Below are positions 18,482-26,751 of a stretch of 64,000 nucleotides of DNA, one piece after another. Both the position numbers and the translations under genes were made by a program. This DNA is from a virus. A model generated the notes under the pieces. That model saw only the letters and a list, made by a program, of their open reading frames with translations, did no database searches and was not told the origin of the DNA. Each line of letters opens with the position of its first letter. The first letter of the stretch is position 1. Where the stretch lies: positions 124,001 through 188,000 of the IMG/VR virus record IMGVR_UViG_3300023179_000011; one strand, given 5' to 3'.

Positions 18482-18883
18482 TTATTTACGTGACGTACCA
18501 GACCGCAGCGTACCGTTGGTGCCGGACGCTGTTGTAGGAACTGGGCAGCCGTCCTCGTCGCAGTCGGCTTTAACAGGCGGTAACGGATTTGCCCGCAGCC
18601 GCATTGAGGGTCGCGGGCCGGTGTTTTTCATTTCACCGGCAGTATCGCCCGTATTAGGCTCGCAGTCGGGGCAGTCGGTCCAAGGATGGTTGCTGTCACC
18701 GGTCGGAATCTTGCCGGTGCCGTTGCAGCGCTTGCAGTCTTTGGTGTCGACAATCGGTTTGGCTACCGGCGTATCAGGAAGCAGAGAAGCATAAGCAGCC
18801 TCTGTAGCGACCACCCCGACAAAGTCTTTTTTGGGCGGTTCTGCATGAGTCACCGGCAGTAGCGCTAAAAGCCATTCGATCAT
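18482..18883 (-). CDS. Exported protein with a DnaJ-type zinc-finger half
   Basis: About 133 aa from the ATG at 18883 (AGGTG upstream). The start MIEWLLALLPVTHA is a short signal-peptide-like segment. Near residue 50, CKRCNGTG followed by CPDC is the CxxCxGxG...CxxC half-site known from the DnaJ cysteine-rich domain. A CDEDGC pair lies near the C-terminus. It is next to the papain-like protease gene. A zinc-binding or redox role in the periplasm is plausible but unproven. Confidence 0.65.
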   Translation of the reverse strand: MIEWLLALLPVTHAEPPKKDFVGVVATEAAYASLLPDTPVAKPIVDTKDCKRCNGTGKIPTGDSNHPWTDCPDCEPNTGDTAGEMKNTGPRPSMRLRANPLPPVKADCDEDGCPVPTTASGTNGTLRSGTSRK

Positions 18884-18913
18884 AGTGCGCACCTATTAAA
18901 GTTTACCAGTTCA

Positions 18914-19939
18914 CTAGATCCGACCGAGCGCGCCATAACTGCGAAGTTTTTTCGGAGGCCAGCCGTTCACGCCCGAGACCGCCACCATATAGCGATTTTT
19001 GATATCAGACCATCGAGCCCAGAAAGCGCCAACAGGAATATCAACGACAGTCCCAAAAACACGGCGGCTTCCACCATTCCACGCACCCCAGCTGTTTTGA
19101 ATTAACACTAACGGCTCGCCATAAAGTTTTTTAATATCGTCGCGATCGTCTACGCCGAGATAGGCCATAGCGTGGGCCCACGAGCCTTTACGTTTACTTA
19201 CGCCGTTTAAATCACGCTCGGATGAGAATCCCTCACTCCCGCAGCTACTTACGCAATAACCGTTGGCGAGGAGATCACGAAGCGCTTCGTACTCTTCGAT
19301 CTCGGTGATCGTTTGCACGAGATGTAATTTACCGATTGCGCGCCACGAGTCCGGCGGCGTTTTTGAACCGTATATGCCGGCATTGCGTGACGAATACTGC
19401 GTAAAATCAACACCGATTTCGTCATACTTTTTCCGCAACCAAAGGCCGCTGTCGTTTAACATAACACTGGCTGCTTCGGCGCAGCTCCAACCGTCACCGC
19501 CATGCCGGCGCCAGTTGTAAATTACTTCGGTTGACAACACGCCGTTGAGCCGCGCGGTGTCGCTTACTTCCGGGGCGCCTTCAAGCCGGCCGCTGTTCGG
19601 ATCGGGCAGGCCGCTTGTAATCTCGCAACACAGCGTTCCGAGCGCCGAATTTCTGCTCGACCAACTCACACAATCGCCGCGACCTTGTGCTCCACCCGGC
19701 AGGCAGTCCGGGTAGAGCTTCAAGATCTCTAACACAGGAAGACTTAACTTTCCCTTGCCTGTCTCTTCCAGTGCGTACGCCGAGCATGCCATGGCGCCGT
19801 CTGGTATGCCGCCAGCAGCTTTAATTTGATCGCGGAGCGCTTCGGCGGCTTCTGGGTTGCCATACGCCCCCACAAAACCCGTTTCATACGCTGCCACAAC
19901 GTCATAGACGTTTTCAAAAAATTGCTCAGTGTCGGCCAT
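18914..19939 (-). CDS. Papain-like (C1-type) cysteine protease
   Basis: A 341-aa protein. The catalytic set of the papain family is visible in order: Q85 and C90 in AQGRGDCVSW, H256 in GSWAHAMAYLG, N282 in LIQNSWGAW. This indicates an active thiol protease. No obvious signal peptide or prodomain: the first 60 residues are helical. AGGAG precedes the ATG. Neighbours are exported proteins, so it may process virion or envelope proteins. C1-type proteases are unusual in phages. Confidence 0.85.
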   Translation of the reverse strand: MADTEQFFENVYDVVAAYETGFVGAYGNPEAAEALRDQIKAAGGIPDGAMACSAYALEETGKGKLSLPVLEILKLYPDCLPGGAQGRGDCVSWSSRNSALGTLCCEITSGLPDPNSGRLEGAPEVSDTARLNGVLSTEVIYNWRRHGGDGWSCAEAASVMLNDSGLWLRKKYDEIGVDFTQYSSRNAGIYGSKTPPDSWRAIGKLHLVQTITEIEEYEALRDLLANGYCVSSCGSEGFSSERDLNGVSKRKGSWAHAMAYLGVDDRDDIKKLYGEPLVLIQNSWGAWNGGSRRVFGTVVDIPVGAFWARWSDIKNRYMVAVSGVNGWPPKKLRSYGALGRI

Positions 19940-19957
19940 TGTATTCTCCTGCTTAAA

Positions 19958-20284
19958 TCAGGCGGTCGGTTCTTCGCCCTTGGTTTCGCTCACAAGCGTC
20001 ACGCCGAGCGTGCCCGGCTGCGCCGGCGGCAGCGTGTCTTCCGCAACAAACGCCAGCACGGCCGGTTCGGAGCGGTTGCCGGCGTCGTCGATATCGACAA
20101 CGCGCAGTTCCACCGACGAGCCCTGCGCAACTAGCACGTCACCCAGCTCCGTTGCCGACGGCTCATAGGCGCGAACCTCACGCGCTACGTCGCTGCCGTC
20201 TACGTACACCGACAGCTCACGTGTTACTACGTCAGCGTCAACAACCGGACCAACCAAAACGCGATACGTCAAAATATCAGCCAT
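19958..20284 (-). CDS. Ig/FN3-like small protein
   Basis: About 108 aa from the ATG at 20284, preceded by AGGAG 9-10 nt upstream. The sequence is beta-rich with the feel of an Ig/FN3 sandwich (SVYVDGSDV; VELRVVDIDDAGNRS). The frame stays open upstream to 20413 or 20446 and would add a hydrophobic helix (residues like AAVLLCLVVWLLVVMAQ). A membrane-anchored longer form is therefore possible. Function likely adhesive or structural. Confidence 0.6.
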   Translation of the reverse strand: MADILTYRVLVGPVVDADVVTRELSVYVDGSDVAREVRAYEPSATELGDVLVAQGSSVELRVVDIDDAGNRSEPAVLAFVAEDTLPPAQPGTLGVTLVSETKGEEPTA

Positions 20285-20414
20285 TGTTGTATTACTCCTA
20301 ATTTGAAAAACTCTTACGTCTACTGGCGACGATGGCGCCGCAAAAAATTGCGCCATTACCACCAACAACCACACCACCAAGCACAGTAAAACGGCAGCTG
20401 TTGCGGCGCCCATG

Positions 20415-20867
20415 TTATTTAGCGACAACGACAGAACTCGCGACAATGTCGCACGCCTCTCCTAGTTTTTTTAGCGTTTCCGGGTTACCGGGCAGAACGT
20501 CGTCTGTCCCCACTGTAGTTTTAAATACGTTTTCAATTGCAACATCGAGGCCCGGGTATTTATTCACCTGATCAATCGCTAGCTCTAGCGTATGACCGTG
20601 CAGCTCTTCCCACTTCTCTGTCGTCGTGATGCGATCAGGCGCCGTGGGTCGTTGCAGCACTGTTTTTAATGACGTATACACGTCATAAATACGCGCGCGA
20701 TCGGCGGCAGTGGCGCCGGAAAGCAATTTGACAATGTCTGCGGCAACCGGCGCGTCAGCGACGACCGGACGAACTACCGCCGCATTAAAACTCGGCAGCT
20801 TTGGGCCGTTCGGAAAAACCAACGACACCAAAAGAATTAATCCGGCGACCCAAACAAGCTTTTTCAT
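20415..20867 (-). CDS. Exported hypothetical protein
   Basis: A 150-aa protein starting MKKLVWVAGLILLVSLVF, a signal peptide or membrane anchor, followed by a helical periplasmic-type domain. No catalytic motif seen. AAAGGTG lies upstream, and the ATG overlaps the stop of the 92-aa membrane gene by 4 nt. Part of the exported-protein cluster at 18-24 kb. Confidence 0.7.
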   Translation of the reverse strand: MKKLVWVAGLILLVSLVFPNGPKLPSFNAAVVRPVVADAPVAADIVKLLSGATAADRARIYDVYTSLKTVLQRPTAPDRITTTEKWEELHGHTLELAIDQVNKYPGLDVAIENVFKTTVGTDDVLPGNPETLKKLGEACDIVASSVVVAK

Positions 20868-21142
20868 ACAACACCTTTTGACGGTTGTTCGTACTCAACA
20901 ATTACGCGAAGCAGAGCCGTGCACGCGTCTACACCGCTATCACAACCTTCGGCGGCCAGCTTGTCGCGAAGTTTGGTCACGGCAAGAATGTCGTTAACCA
21001 GCGGAACGGCGATCGACTCTTGAACAGCCGGACCAGACACAACGGAAGAAGCGCCGCGCAGTTTTGCCAGAATTTCTTTTCGGTACGTCGCGAGGAGCAC
21101 CGCAACAAAAATACCTAAACTCACTAATTGAAACGTAGTCAT
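20864..21142 (-). CDS. Small N-terminally anchored membrane protein
   Basis: A 92-aa protein with one N-terminal membrane segment (QLVSLGIFVAVLLATY), a basic flank, then a soluble helical domain with two cysteines (CDSGVDAC). TGGAG upstream. It overlaps the next gene. A role in lysis or in anchoring a complex is possible. No family recognised. Confidence 0.65.
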   Translation of the reverse strand: MTTFQLVSLGIFVAVLLATYRKEILAKLRGASSVVSGPAVQESIAVPLVNDILAVTKLRDKLAAEGCDSGVDACTALLRVIVEYEQPSKGVV

Positions 21143-21177
21143 GTGTTCTCCAGTTTAAAGCAGGAAACGTTATTTTA

Positions 21178-22005
21178 TCACGCTTGCGGTACTAGTACAT
21201 ACGGACGGCCGTTAATTACCAACGTGCCGCCAATATTTATACCAGCATCTTTTGTGATAGGATACGCCGTTGTACGTTTACCGTACAGCTTAATGATTTC
21301 TGAAATGTCGCCTTCTTGCGGTTTTGTTACGTTTGGGTCGTAGTAGGGCGCCATGAGGTTGCCGGCGTTTAAATGCGGCAAACCGAGCGCATGCCCTAGT
21401 TCGTGGCAAATAACAGCCACGGCCATGTTAAAACTCCAATCTTCCGCTTCGTCAAACATTTGATCGAGCTGCACGTTTTCTGCGACGCCGCACGGAAGTT
21501 CGCTCCACGCGAGCGTACCACCTTTGTTATCTAAACCGTTTTTCTTACCGGCCCCAGAGCGCGCGTAAATATTGGCTTTTTTGTGCGTATCAACCCGCAC
21601 AGGATCAATAGCGCACACTTCAGCCCACTGAGAAAAAGCGATGTCATACGCTTCTGATACTTGCGCTGTTGTAAGCCCGGGCAGATGAATTTCGTGGTAG
21701 TACGAAATATTCGGTATCGGCCATTTACAAGGATCACTGCCCGACGCCGTGATGTTAAAGTCAGGCAGGCCGCAGCGCTTCCGGTTAATTCTATGCGCGG
21801 TCTTTGGTCCGACAGTTCCGGTCGGATTCAAACCATTGAATTCTTGAAACGAGCGAATCGCCTTTTGGAGTTCCGCGCCTTTGATTTTCTTGACTTGCGC
21901 CAGCGTTTTGTCGCCGAAATACCCCAGCACGTGGAGGCGGCGAAGGATCTCGCTAACGGGTAATACATGCGAGTCGTTCTTTTGATTTGTTGGCTTCCGT
22001 GCCAT
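21178..22005 (-). CDS. Matrix metalloprotease (M10-type) with PG-binding prodomain and cysteine switch
   Basis: A 275-aa protein with the full matrixin layout. Residues ~15-73 form a PG_binding_1-like helical domain (ALQ/FQ-type pattern AIRSFQEFNGLNPTG). R77-C78-G-L-P-D82 is the cysteine-switch motif (family PRCGxPD) that keeps these enzymes latent. HELGHALGLPH at 201-211 gives zinc ligands H201, H205 and H211 and the base E202. M218 in NLMAPYY is the Met-turn. No signal peptide is evident. It lies among exported and membrane genes. Domain order matches animal, plant and some bacterial matrixins, and transfer from such a source is likely. Confidence 0.88.
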   Translation of the reverse strand: MARKPTNQKNDSHVLPVSEILRRLHVLGYFGDKTLAQVKKIKGAELQKAIRSFQEFNGLNPTGTVGPKTAHRINRKRCGLPDFNITASGSDPCKWPIPNISYYHEIHLPGLTTAQVSEAYDIAFSQWAEVCAIDPVRVDTHKKANIYARSGAGKKNGLDNKGGTLAWSELPCGVAENVQLDQMFDEAEDWSFNMAVAVICHELGHALGLPHLNAGNLMAPYYDPNVTKPQEGDISEIIKLYGKRTTAYPITKDAGINIGGTLVINGRPYVLVPQA

Positions 22006-22025
22006 AGTGCGCGTCCTTGCAAAGG

Positions 22026-22430
22026 TTATTGCGCGGCAGCCAACTCCATTAACCCGGCGGCTGCTGCGTCGTCGATTGTATCACTCAGCGTATAGACAGC
22101 GCCAACAACAGGGTTGTCACGCGTGTATTCTACGCCTGTTTTCTCGCAGTGATCGCGCCACACGTTGTTCAGCCGGCGCCGCAGTCGCATAAGTTTGCGC
22201 GGCGGAAGCGTACGTAACTCGCGCATGCTGTTCTGAATCGCGTCCGCGGAGTTCTTTTCTCGGCAATGAATGATCACCTGCACAATGATCGAAATGATCA
22301 TGATGATGGTGATAGGATCAAACTGATACGAGTTATTACCCTGAGCGACAAGCTCGTCCGTGAGCTTGTCTCTCAGGGCTGACAGCGCAGGCGACTCGTT
22401 CACACGGCGCTGCAGTTCTTCTGTAGTCAT
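22026..22430 (-). CDS. Small single-pass membrane protein
   Basis: A 134-aa protein with one strongly hydrophobic segment at about residues 41-56 (ITIIMIISIIVQVIIHC), then a basic helical region (RKLMRLRRRLNNVW) and an acidic tail. It starts within the stop codon of the two-pass gene upstream. It lies just upstream of the matrixin and may anchor or be cleaved by it. Function not shown. Confidence 0.65.
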   Translation of the reverse strand: MTTEELQRRVNESPALSALRDKLTDELVAQGNNSYQFDPITIIMIISIIVQVIIHCREKNSADAIQNSMRELRTLPPRKLMRLRRRLNNVWRDHCEKTGVEYTRDNPVVGAVYTLSDTIDDAAAAGLMELAAAQ

Positions 22431-22801
22431 CAGTTTGCCGCCCGTTCAGCGCGCATTTTTTCGACAGCGATCGCTTCCATGTAGCGATAACGCGCGTCGA
22501 TCATCTGAGCGCGGATCTCAGTCCGACCCGCCAGATACTTCCAGATCAGCGCGCTGTTCAGCACGACAATCTGTGTCGCGCCGACAATAGCCGTGATCGC
22601 CTTGGTAAGCGTTTCGGCCTGCGACTGATCAACCCAGCCAACGAGCACAGCAACAGCAATCAGGTTCGTTACCGCGCCGACAGCCATAGTCCAAAATTCA
22701 GGCGTCAGCCAGTTGCCAGAATCGCCGCTTACATCGTCAGCCGCGGCATTTAAAACGCGCAGCTCTTCACGAACTGTTTCAACACTTTTTTTCGTAGCCA
22801 T
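22430..22801 (-). CDS. Two-pass membrane protein, holin-like
   Basis: About 123 aa from the ATG at 22801, with AGGAG 6 nt upstream. The longer frame has no site. There are two membrane helices (FWTMAVGAVTNLIAVAVLVG; TAIVGATQIVVLNSALIW), a short turn between and a charged cytoplasmic-type tail. Size and topology fit a class II holin, but a better holin candidate sits at 26029-26385. Either could be an antiholin or an unrelated membrane protein. Confidence 0.6.
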   Translation of the reverse strand: MATKKSVETVREELRVLNAAADDVSGDSGNWLTPEFWTMAVGAVTNLIAVAVLVGWVDQSQAETLTKAITAIVGATQIVVLNSALIWKYLAGRTEIRAQMIDARYRYMEAIAVEKMRAERAAN

Positions 22802-22864
22802 AACTTCTCCTAGAAAAAAGACGTGCCCGTATTGTACTAACCACAAAATTCAACGCAAGTCGGA

Positions 22865-23875
22865 TTAACGCCCAAACATACTGGGGACGATGGCGTGCAT
22901 CATGCCGCCCCATAACCCCATATCTTGTAACTTTGCCTGCCCCGCTGGTGTTAAACCGGCGAGCGCTGATAAGGCTTTTCCGGCGACCGTCGCGGTTGCC
23001 AAACCGACGCCGGCAGACGCAATACCGTTAATTACGTCTACTGGCCGAATAATAGGCGAGCGCATGTTGGTGCTGATACCGCTCATTAGCCCGGTGGCTG
23101 CGGCAGCAAACTGCGGCGGCGTATGGTTTTGAAACCCGCGGTACATTCCCATATTCACATCCTGCCACGCCGCGCTGTTGAACTGCGGCACCGACACTGT
23201 TGGAGCAAACATCGGGTCGTCTGCAAACGACTTCTTGGTCATCTTAGCTTCGTAGGGGTAGACGACCGGTGTTTTGTTATTTGTAAGAAGACCGCGCAAC
23301 ATGCTCGTACGGAGCGCGCGCGCATTGGCGTACGAATTCAACCCGGCGACGCCAACACCGCTCAGAGCGCCCATCAGGCCGAGCGTGCGGCGCAGTTTGC
23401 CGCGCTCCAGATAGCGTGCTGGAAAAACTTGCTCTGCCAGCGCGCCCGCGCCATATCCGAGGCCGCCGGCGAGCAACCCGGTCATCAGCCCGTTCGACAG
23501 CGGCGTGGGGCCGCCGAGCATGGCGTTGCCGGTGTTCCACACGGTAGGCAGGCCGGGTACAAGCGAACCGACTTTAATGATGATCTCTTCTGCCGGATCT
23601 GGCTGTGCCGGCCCGCGCGTCACAATTGCAACGTTATAACCAGCTTGCTTCATCTCGTCGGCGTACGCGGCGCTTGCTGTTTTGTTTGTCTCCGCTGGCG
23701 CATACAGCGTGACCAAACCGACGTCTGGCTCCCACGTCGCGACCGTCGTCGCCAGCAGGCCCGCGGCGAGCGCGGCGTGTTCGTGAGCGGTTTTAAGCTG
23801 AAACGCCGCCGGAAGCAGCGTTGAAACACGCTCCGGGACAGCCTGCCACTCGTAAATAGTCGCGGTTGCAGTCAT
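22865..23875 (-). CDS. Membrane-rich hypothetical protein
   Basis: A 336-aa protein. The first ~110 residues look like a soluble alpha/beta domain. The remainder has several Gly/Ala-rich hydrophobic stretches (for example LMTGLLAGGLGYGAGALAEQ and VGLATATVAGKALSALAGL). This composition recurs in the window's virion-type proteins. No motif recognised and a weak ribosome binding site. Confidence 0.65.
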   Translation of the reverse strand: MTATATIYEWQAVPERVSTLLPAAFQLKTAHEHAALAAGLLATTVATWEPDVGLVTLYAPAETNKTASAAYADEMKQAGYNVAIVTRGPAQPDPAEEIIIKVGSLVPGLPTVWNTGNAMLGGPTPLSNGLMTGLLAGGLGYGAGALAEQVFPARYLERGKLRRTLGLMGALSGVGVAGLNSYANARALRTSMLRGLLTNNKTPVVYPYEAKMTKKSFADDPMFAPTVSVPQFNSAAWQDVNMGMYRGFQNHTPPQFAAAATGLMSGISTNMRSPIIRPVDVINGIASAGVGLATATVAGKALSALAGLTPAGQAKLQDMGLWGGMMHAIVPSMFGR

Positions 23876-23881
23876 AGCGCG

Positions 23882-24151
23882 TCAGCTTAAACCAAGTAAA
23901 AAACGAACAAACACCAAAATCCACGCTAATACGCCACTGATAGCAAAAAAAACAACAACCGCGCTTAGGCTTATCACGCGCCCAAGCTGCTGAATTGGAA
24001 TGTCTTTCAACAGTCGCCACGCTTTGAGGTAATCAATCGCGCCCGGCTGCTTCGGGGGCGTGGGCGCAGGTGGAGTGTTTGGTTCCGGCGTGACGGGATC
24101 TTTTTTACGTCCGAGCAGCCCGCGCAGCCGGTCGAGTAGCGAGTCAGCCAT
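23882..24151 (-). CDS. Small tail-anchored membrane protein
   Basis: About 89 aa from the ATG at 24151 (GGGGAAAG upstream), overlapping the end of the 553-aa gene. It has a basic N-terminal helix, a proline/threonine-rich linker, and a C-terminal membrane segment of ~25 residues (VISLSAVVVFFAISGVLAW). Topology resembles a tail-anchored or spanin-like protein. Function unknown. Confidence 0.65.
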   Translation of the reverse strand: MADSLLDRLRGLLGRKKDPVTPEPNTPPAPTPPKQPGAIDYLKAWRLLKDIPIQQLGRVISLSAVVVFFAISGVLAWILVFVRFLLGLS

Positions 24152-25805
24152 GGTTCTTTCCCCAGTTTTTGATTGTGTCGAAAACATCGTTGCCGTAAAG
24201 CTGGGTTGCTTTATCGAACATGTTCATCTGCGGCAGCGTTCCAGTCGCGGCAGCTTGGGCCATTTGATAGCGATACTGCGGATCGAGCATTGACCGGTAC
24301 TGGTGCGCTTTCATTCTCGACGCCAGAATAAAGTCGCCGCGCTGTTTGGCTTTTAACAGATGATCAACCACATTTTCGTACACGGGTTTGTTGTGGTCGA
24401 ACACAAACGGTGTGCGAAAATTTAATAAATTGCCAAACTGCTGCGCATACACACTGTTCTCGGCCGCTTTGACCTGCGAACCGATGACACCGCGCGGAGC
24501 ATGAAACCGAAACTTTGTCGGCGTATGGGTGATACCCTTGTACTTTGGCTTTGGATCATCAACGTGCCAGTCCTGCGGCGATTGCGCGATTAATCGCCGC
24601 AAGATTTCATGCTTGCGGTCGTATTCGCGGCGGTCGGAGTGCGTTTTCGCGCTACGCAGCTCGTCAAGAATGCTGGGTTTCTTTTTTTCTGGCTGCGCGG
24701 CGGATGATTTGATGCCGCCGATGGTCGTATTTGAAATCGGCGGCGACGCGGGCAGGGCTGAAGAATTAACAACGGGGGTTGTTCCGCCGTTTGGTTTTGA
24801 TTGTTGCTGCATCCCGCGGCGAATCTGACCGGGCGGTGTTGTCACAATTTTAAAGGCTTTGCCGTGCCACTGATCAAAATCAATTGGATCCTGAGCACCC
24901 TTCTCTATTTCTTTGACTTTTTCGTAGTACTGCGGATCTTCGGACAGGTGATCCTTGGCAATTTCTTTGGCAACTTGATCGTTTCTTGTGTGTTCGTGCT
25001 CATGTTTAGCTCCTTCGGCTAACGAGTCAGCAGAAAATTCCCGATCGGGTAAATTATCACCTTTTCCGCCCGCTAACAGGTCTTTTTGTCCCGAGCGGGA
25101 AAAATTTGTACTTTTGGCCGCCGTATTATCCCGTACGGGAGTGTTGCTAGCGGCTTTCAGCTCTCCCCTACTGATGGGGTTACTAAACCGATGCCCTTCG
25201 TCACTTTCGGCAGGGGTTTCGTAACCCTTGGCTTTGCCGTTGTCGAGAAGAATGCCCTTGCGGCGGGCGGCTACCGTGATGTGGAACGGATGATCGTCGT
25301 TCGGGAGCGCGGATAAGCCGTAGCTCTTGCGAAGCGCCGATAAAGCCGGGCTGCTGACCTGAATCGCCCAGACTTTGCTGACGCCGTCGACGTTTTTGAC
25401 GTCAATCTCTTTCAGCCCGCCGAGCGTGTAACCAAACATGTGGCCGCGCTCGTTAATTTTGTCGGCGCCAATAGACGCAACCTCGTCCGCCGTCATCACC
25501 GATATATGCGCATTTACAATGTGCGCTTCGACGTTTGGGACGTTGAAGACGCCAGCCGTCGGAAGTTCGGTTCCGGGCTCAACCAGCGCGTCGAACACAC
25601 CACGGACAAGGGCGTTCGGTACAGATAACAAAAGCCAGCCGGACTTGGCGAGATAGAGCCGGCCGGCGAGCGGGTAACTTGTGGCCGCCTGCTTGTTGCC
25701 GCCACGATACAGCCAGCCGAGCGCGTTGCCGGCGGCGTAGGCAGGATGCTCGCGAAAGTATTGCGGGTCCCAAGCGATCGGATCGAGTGCTGAGAGGCTG
25801 TCCAT
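24144..25805 (-). CDS. Two-domain protein: 2H-phosphoesterase-like N-terminus, DUF5661-like middle
   Basis: A 553-aa protein. In the first ~180 residues two HxS/T motifs (AHISVM and FHITVA) are spaced as in 2H phosphoesterases, which act on cyclic nucleotide or RNA 2',3' ends. Near residue 270, KEIAKDHLSEDPQYY matches the short domain known as DUF5661 in phage proteins. The C-terminal third is helical and basic. It lies just downstream of tRNA-Asn. RNA end processing is a hypothesis; catalytic competence is unproven. Confidence 0.6.
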   Translation of the reverse strand: MDSLSALDPIAWDPQYFREHPAYAAGNALGWLYRGGNKQAATSYPLAGRLYLAKSGWLLLSVPNALVRGVFDALVEPGTELPTAGVFNVPNVEAHIVNAHISVMTADEVASIGADKINERGHMFGYTLGGLKEIDVKNVDGVSKVWAIQVSSPALSALRKSYGLSALPNDDHPFHITVAARRKGILLDNGKAKGYETPAESDEGHRFSNPISRGELKAASNTPVRDNTAAKSTNFSRSGQKDLLAGGKGDNLPDREFSADSLAEGAKHEHEHTRNDQVAKEIAKDHLSEDPQYYEKVKEIEKGAQDPIDFDQWHGKAFKIVTTPPGQIRRGMQQQSKPNGGTTPVVNSSALPASPPISNTTIGGIKSSAAQPEKKKPSILDELRSAKTHSDRREYDRKHEILRRLIAQSPQDWHVDDPKPKYKGITHTPTKFRFHAPRGVIGSQVKAAENSVYAQQFGNLLNFRTPFVFDHNKPVYENVVDHLLKAKQRGDFILASRMKAHQYRSMLDPQYRYQMAQAAATGTLPQMNMFDKATQLYGNDVFDTIKNWGKNHG

Positions 25806-25819
25806 AGCGCGCTTTCAAA

Positions 25820-25891
25820 CTGCCTGAGTAGGACTCGAACCTACAACCCCAGCATTAACAGTGCCGTGCACTACCATTGTGCTATCAGGCA
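25820..25891 (-). tRNA. tRNA-Asn (GTT)
   Basis: Folds as a normal cloverleaf: acceptor TGCCTGA/TCAGGCA, D stem GCAC/GTGC, anticodon arm CGGCA-CTGTTAA-TGCTG with anticodon GTT, and T stem GTAGG/CCTAC with loop TTCGAGT. The discriminator is G, as in bacterial tRNA-Asn. No CCA is encoded. It lies alone, about 32 kb from the other tRNA genes. Confidence 0.92.
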
Positions 25892-25898
25892 AGGTATG

Positions 25899-26048
25899 TC
25901 ACGGGGTCGCGCTAATACTTGGATTCGTCATACCTCCAACCGCATGATGAGAAACTGCCGCATACGCGGACACCAGCAGCAAGAGGCAAAATACGGCGGA
26001 AGCGCCCCATGCGACTACGCTTAATTGTTTACGGACGGTCATTGTCAT
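25899..26048 (-). CDS. Small membrane protein downstream of the holin candidate
   Basis: About 49 aa from the ATG at 26048 (GGAG 9 nt upstream), overlapping the end of the holin candidate. One membrane segment (VAWGASAVFCLLLLVSAYAA) and a short polar tail. Position suggests a lysis accessory such as an antiholin or spanin-type protein, but no signature is visible. Confidence 0.55.
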   Translation of the reverse strand: MTMTVRKQLSVVAWGASAVFCLLLLVSAYAAVSHHAVGGMTNPSISATP

Positions 26049-26385
26049 GCTCGTGCTCCAGTTCGCGGTCACGTTCGTGCACAATGGTTACTTTGATACC
26101 GGCACCCGACAATAACGATATTGCCAGATCCGTTAAAGTGGAACCGCCCATGCCCGCCAGCACGCAAATGCCGATCAGGCCGTAGACGTTTTCGGCTTTC
26201 CGATAGTTTTGATACCAAATCAGGGCGATGGCGAGGCCGAGAAAACCGGCGTTCAGCATCGCACTGATGATAGCTAGTTTAGACAGTTTCTTAGCAAACC
26301 GCAAAAGCGTTGCCAGCCCGGCAAACGCAGCCGCGCCAAAAGCGCTTAAAAGCACCGACAACGAATGTAATGTTTCGTCGCCCAT
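26029..26385 (-). CDS. Holin candidate (three membrane segments)
   Basis: A 118-aa protein with three hydrophobic helices (about residues 7-28, 36-58 and 68-92) and a charged His/Glu/Asp/Arg tail (HERDRELEHEHDND). Length, topology and tail match phage holins of the LydA-like type that form inner-membrane lesions at lysis. No endolysin was recognised beside it. The neighbouring small membrane gene may modulate it. Confidence 0.6.
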   Translation of the reverse strand: MGDETLHSLSVLLSAFGAAAFAGLATLLRFAKKLSKLAIISAMLNAGFLGLAIALIWYQNYRKAENVYGLIGICVLAGMGGSTLTDLAISLLSGAGIKVTIVHERDRELEHEHDNDRP

Positions 26386-26424
26386 GATTTGTAACCGCCT
26401 GTAATTACTGGTGTTATAAATGTG

Positions 26425-26458
26425 TCAAAAGCCCCTGCGATCCCCTGTCCGCAGGCCC
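26425..26458 (-). terminator. Possible factor-independent terminator
   Basis: On the minus strand a CCTGCG/CGCAGG stem with a 10-nt loop is followed by GGGCTTTTG. It lies just after the stop at 26461, between the degenerate phosphodiesterase region and the holin gene. The U-run is short, so confidence is low. Confidence 0.35.
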
Positions 26459-26460
26459 TA

Positions 26461-26751
26461 TCACGGCCGAAGCCGCGATTCTGCAGCAACTTTCAAGGAC
26501 ATAATTTCGTCCCGTGTGGCATTTGCTGCTCCTCCGCCCGTGAGCCCGACAAAATCTGACCACGGAACCTGTAACCCCCGCGGCATCCCTGCCTTAGAAG
26601 CTACGCCTAACCAGTCGACCACCACGACTAACTTTTGACACAACTCTAGTTTAACATTTTTTATCCGGCGTAAGATAACGTCGAATAAACCGCAGCGACA
26701 AATTGTCAAAGAGCGCGCCGCTAAATGTACAGCGCGGGAACATTGCTGCAC
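26461..26751 (-). CDS. Short uncertain ORF with plausible C-terminal half
   Basis: The frame is open for 96 codons, but the first ~33 look random and overlap the next gene. From about residue 37 the sequence reads like a real protein (DWLGVASKAG; LTGGGAANATRDEIM). Likely starts are a TTG at 26643 or the ATG at 26586, which has AAGG upstream. A hairpin with stem CCTGCG/CGCAGG followed by TTTT lies just downstream. Function unknown. Confidence 0.4.
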   Translation of the reverse strand: MQQCSRAVHLAARSLTICRCGLFDVILRRIKNVKLELCQKLVVVVDWLGVASKAGMPRGLQVPWSDFVGLTGGGAANATRDEIMSLKVAAESRLRP

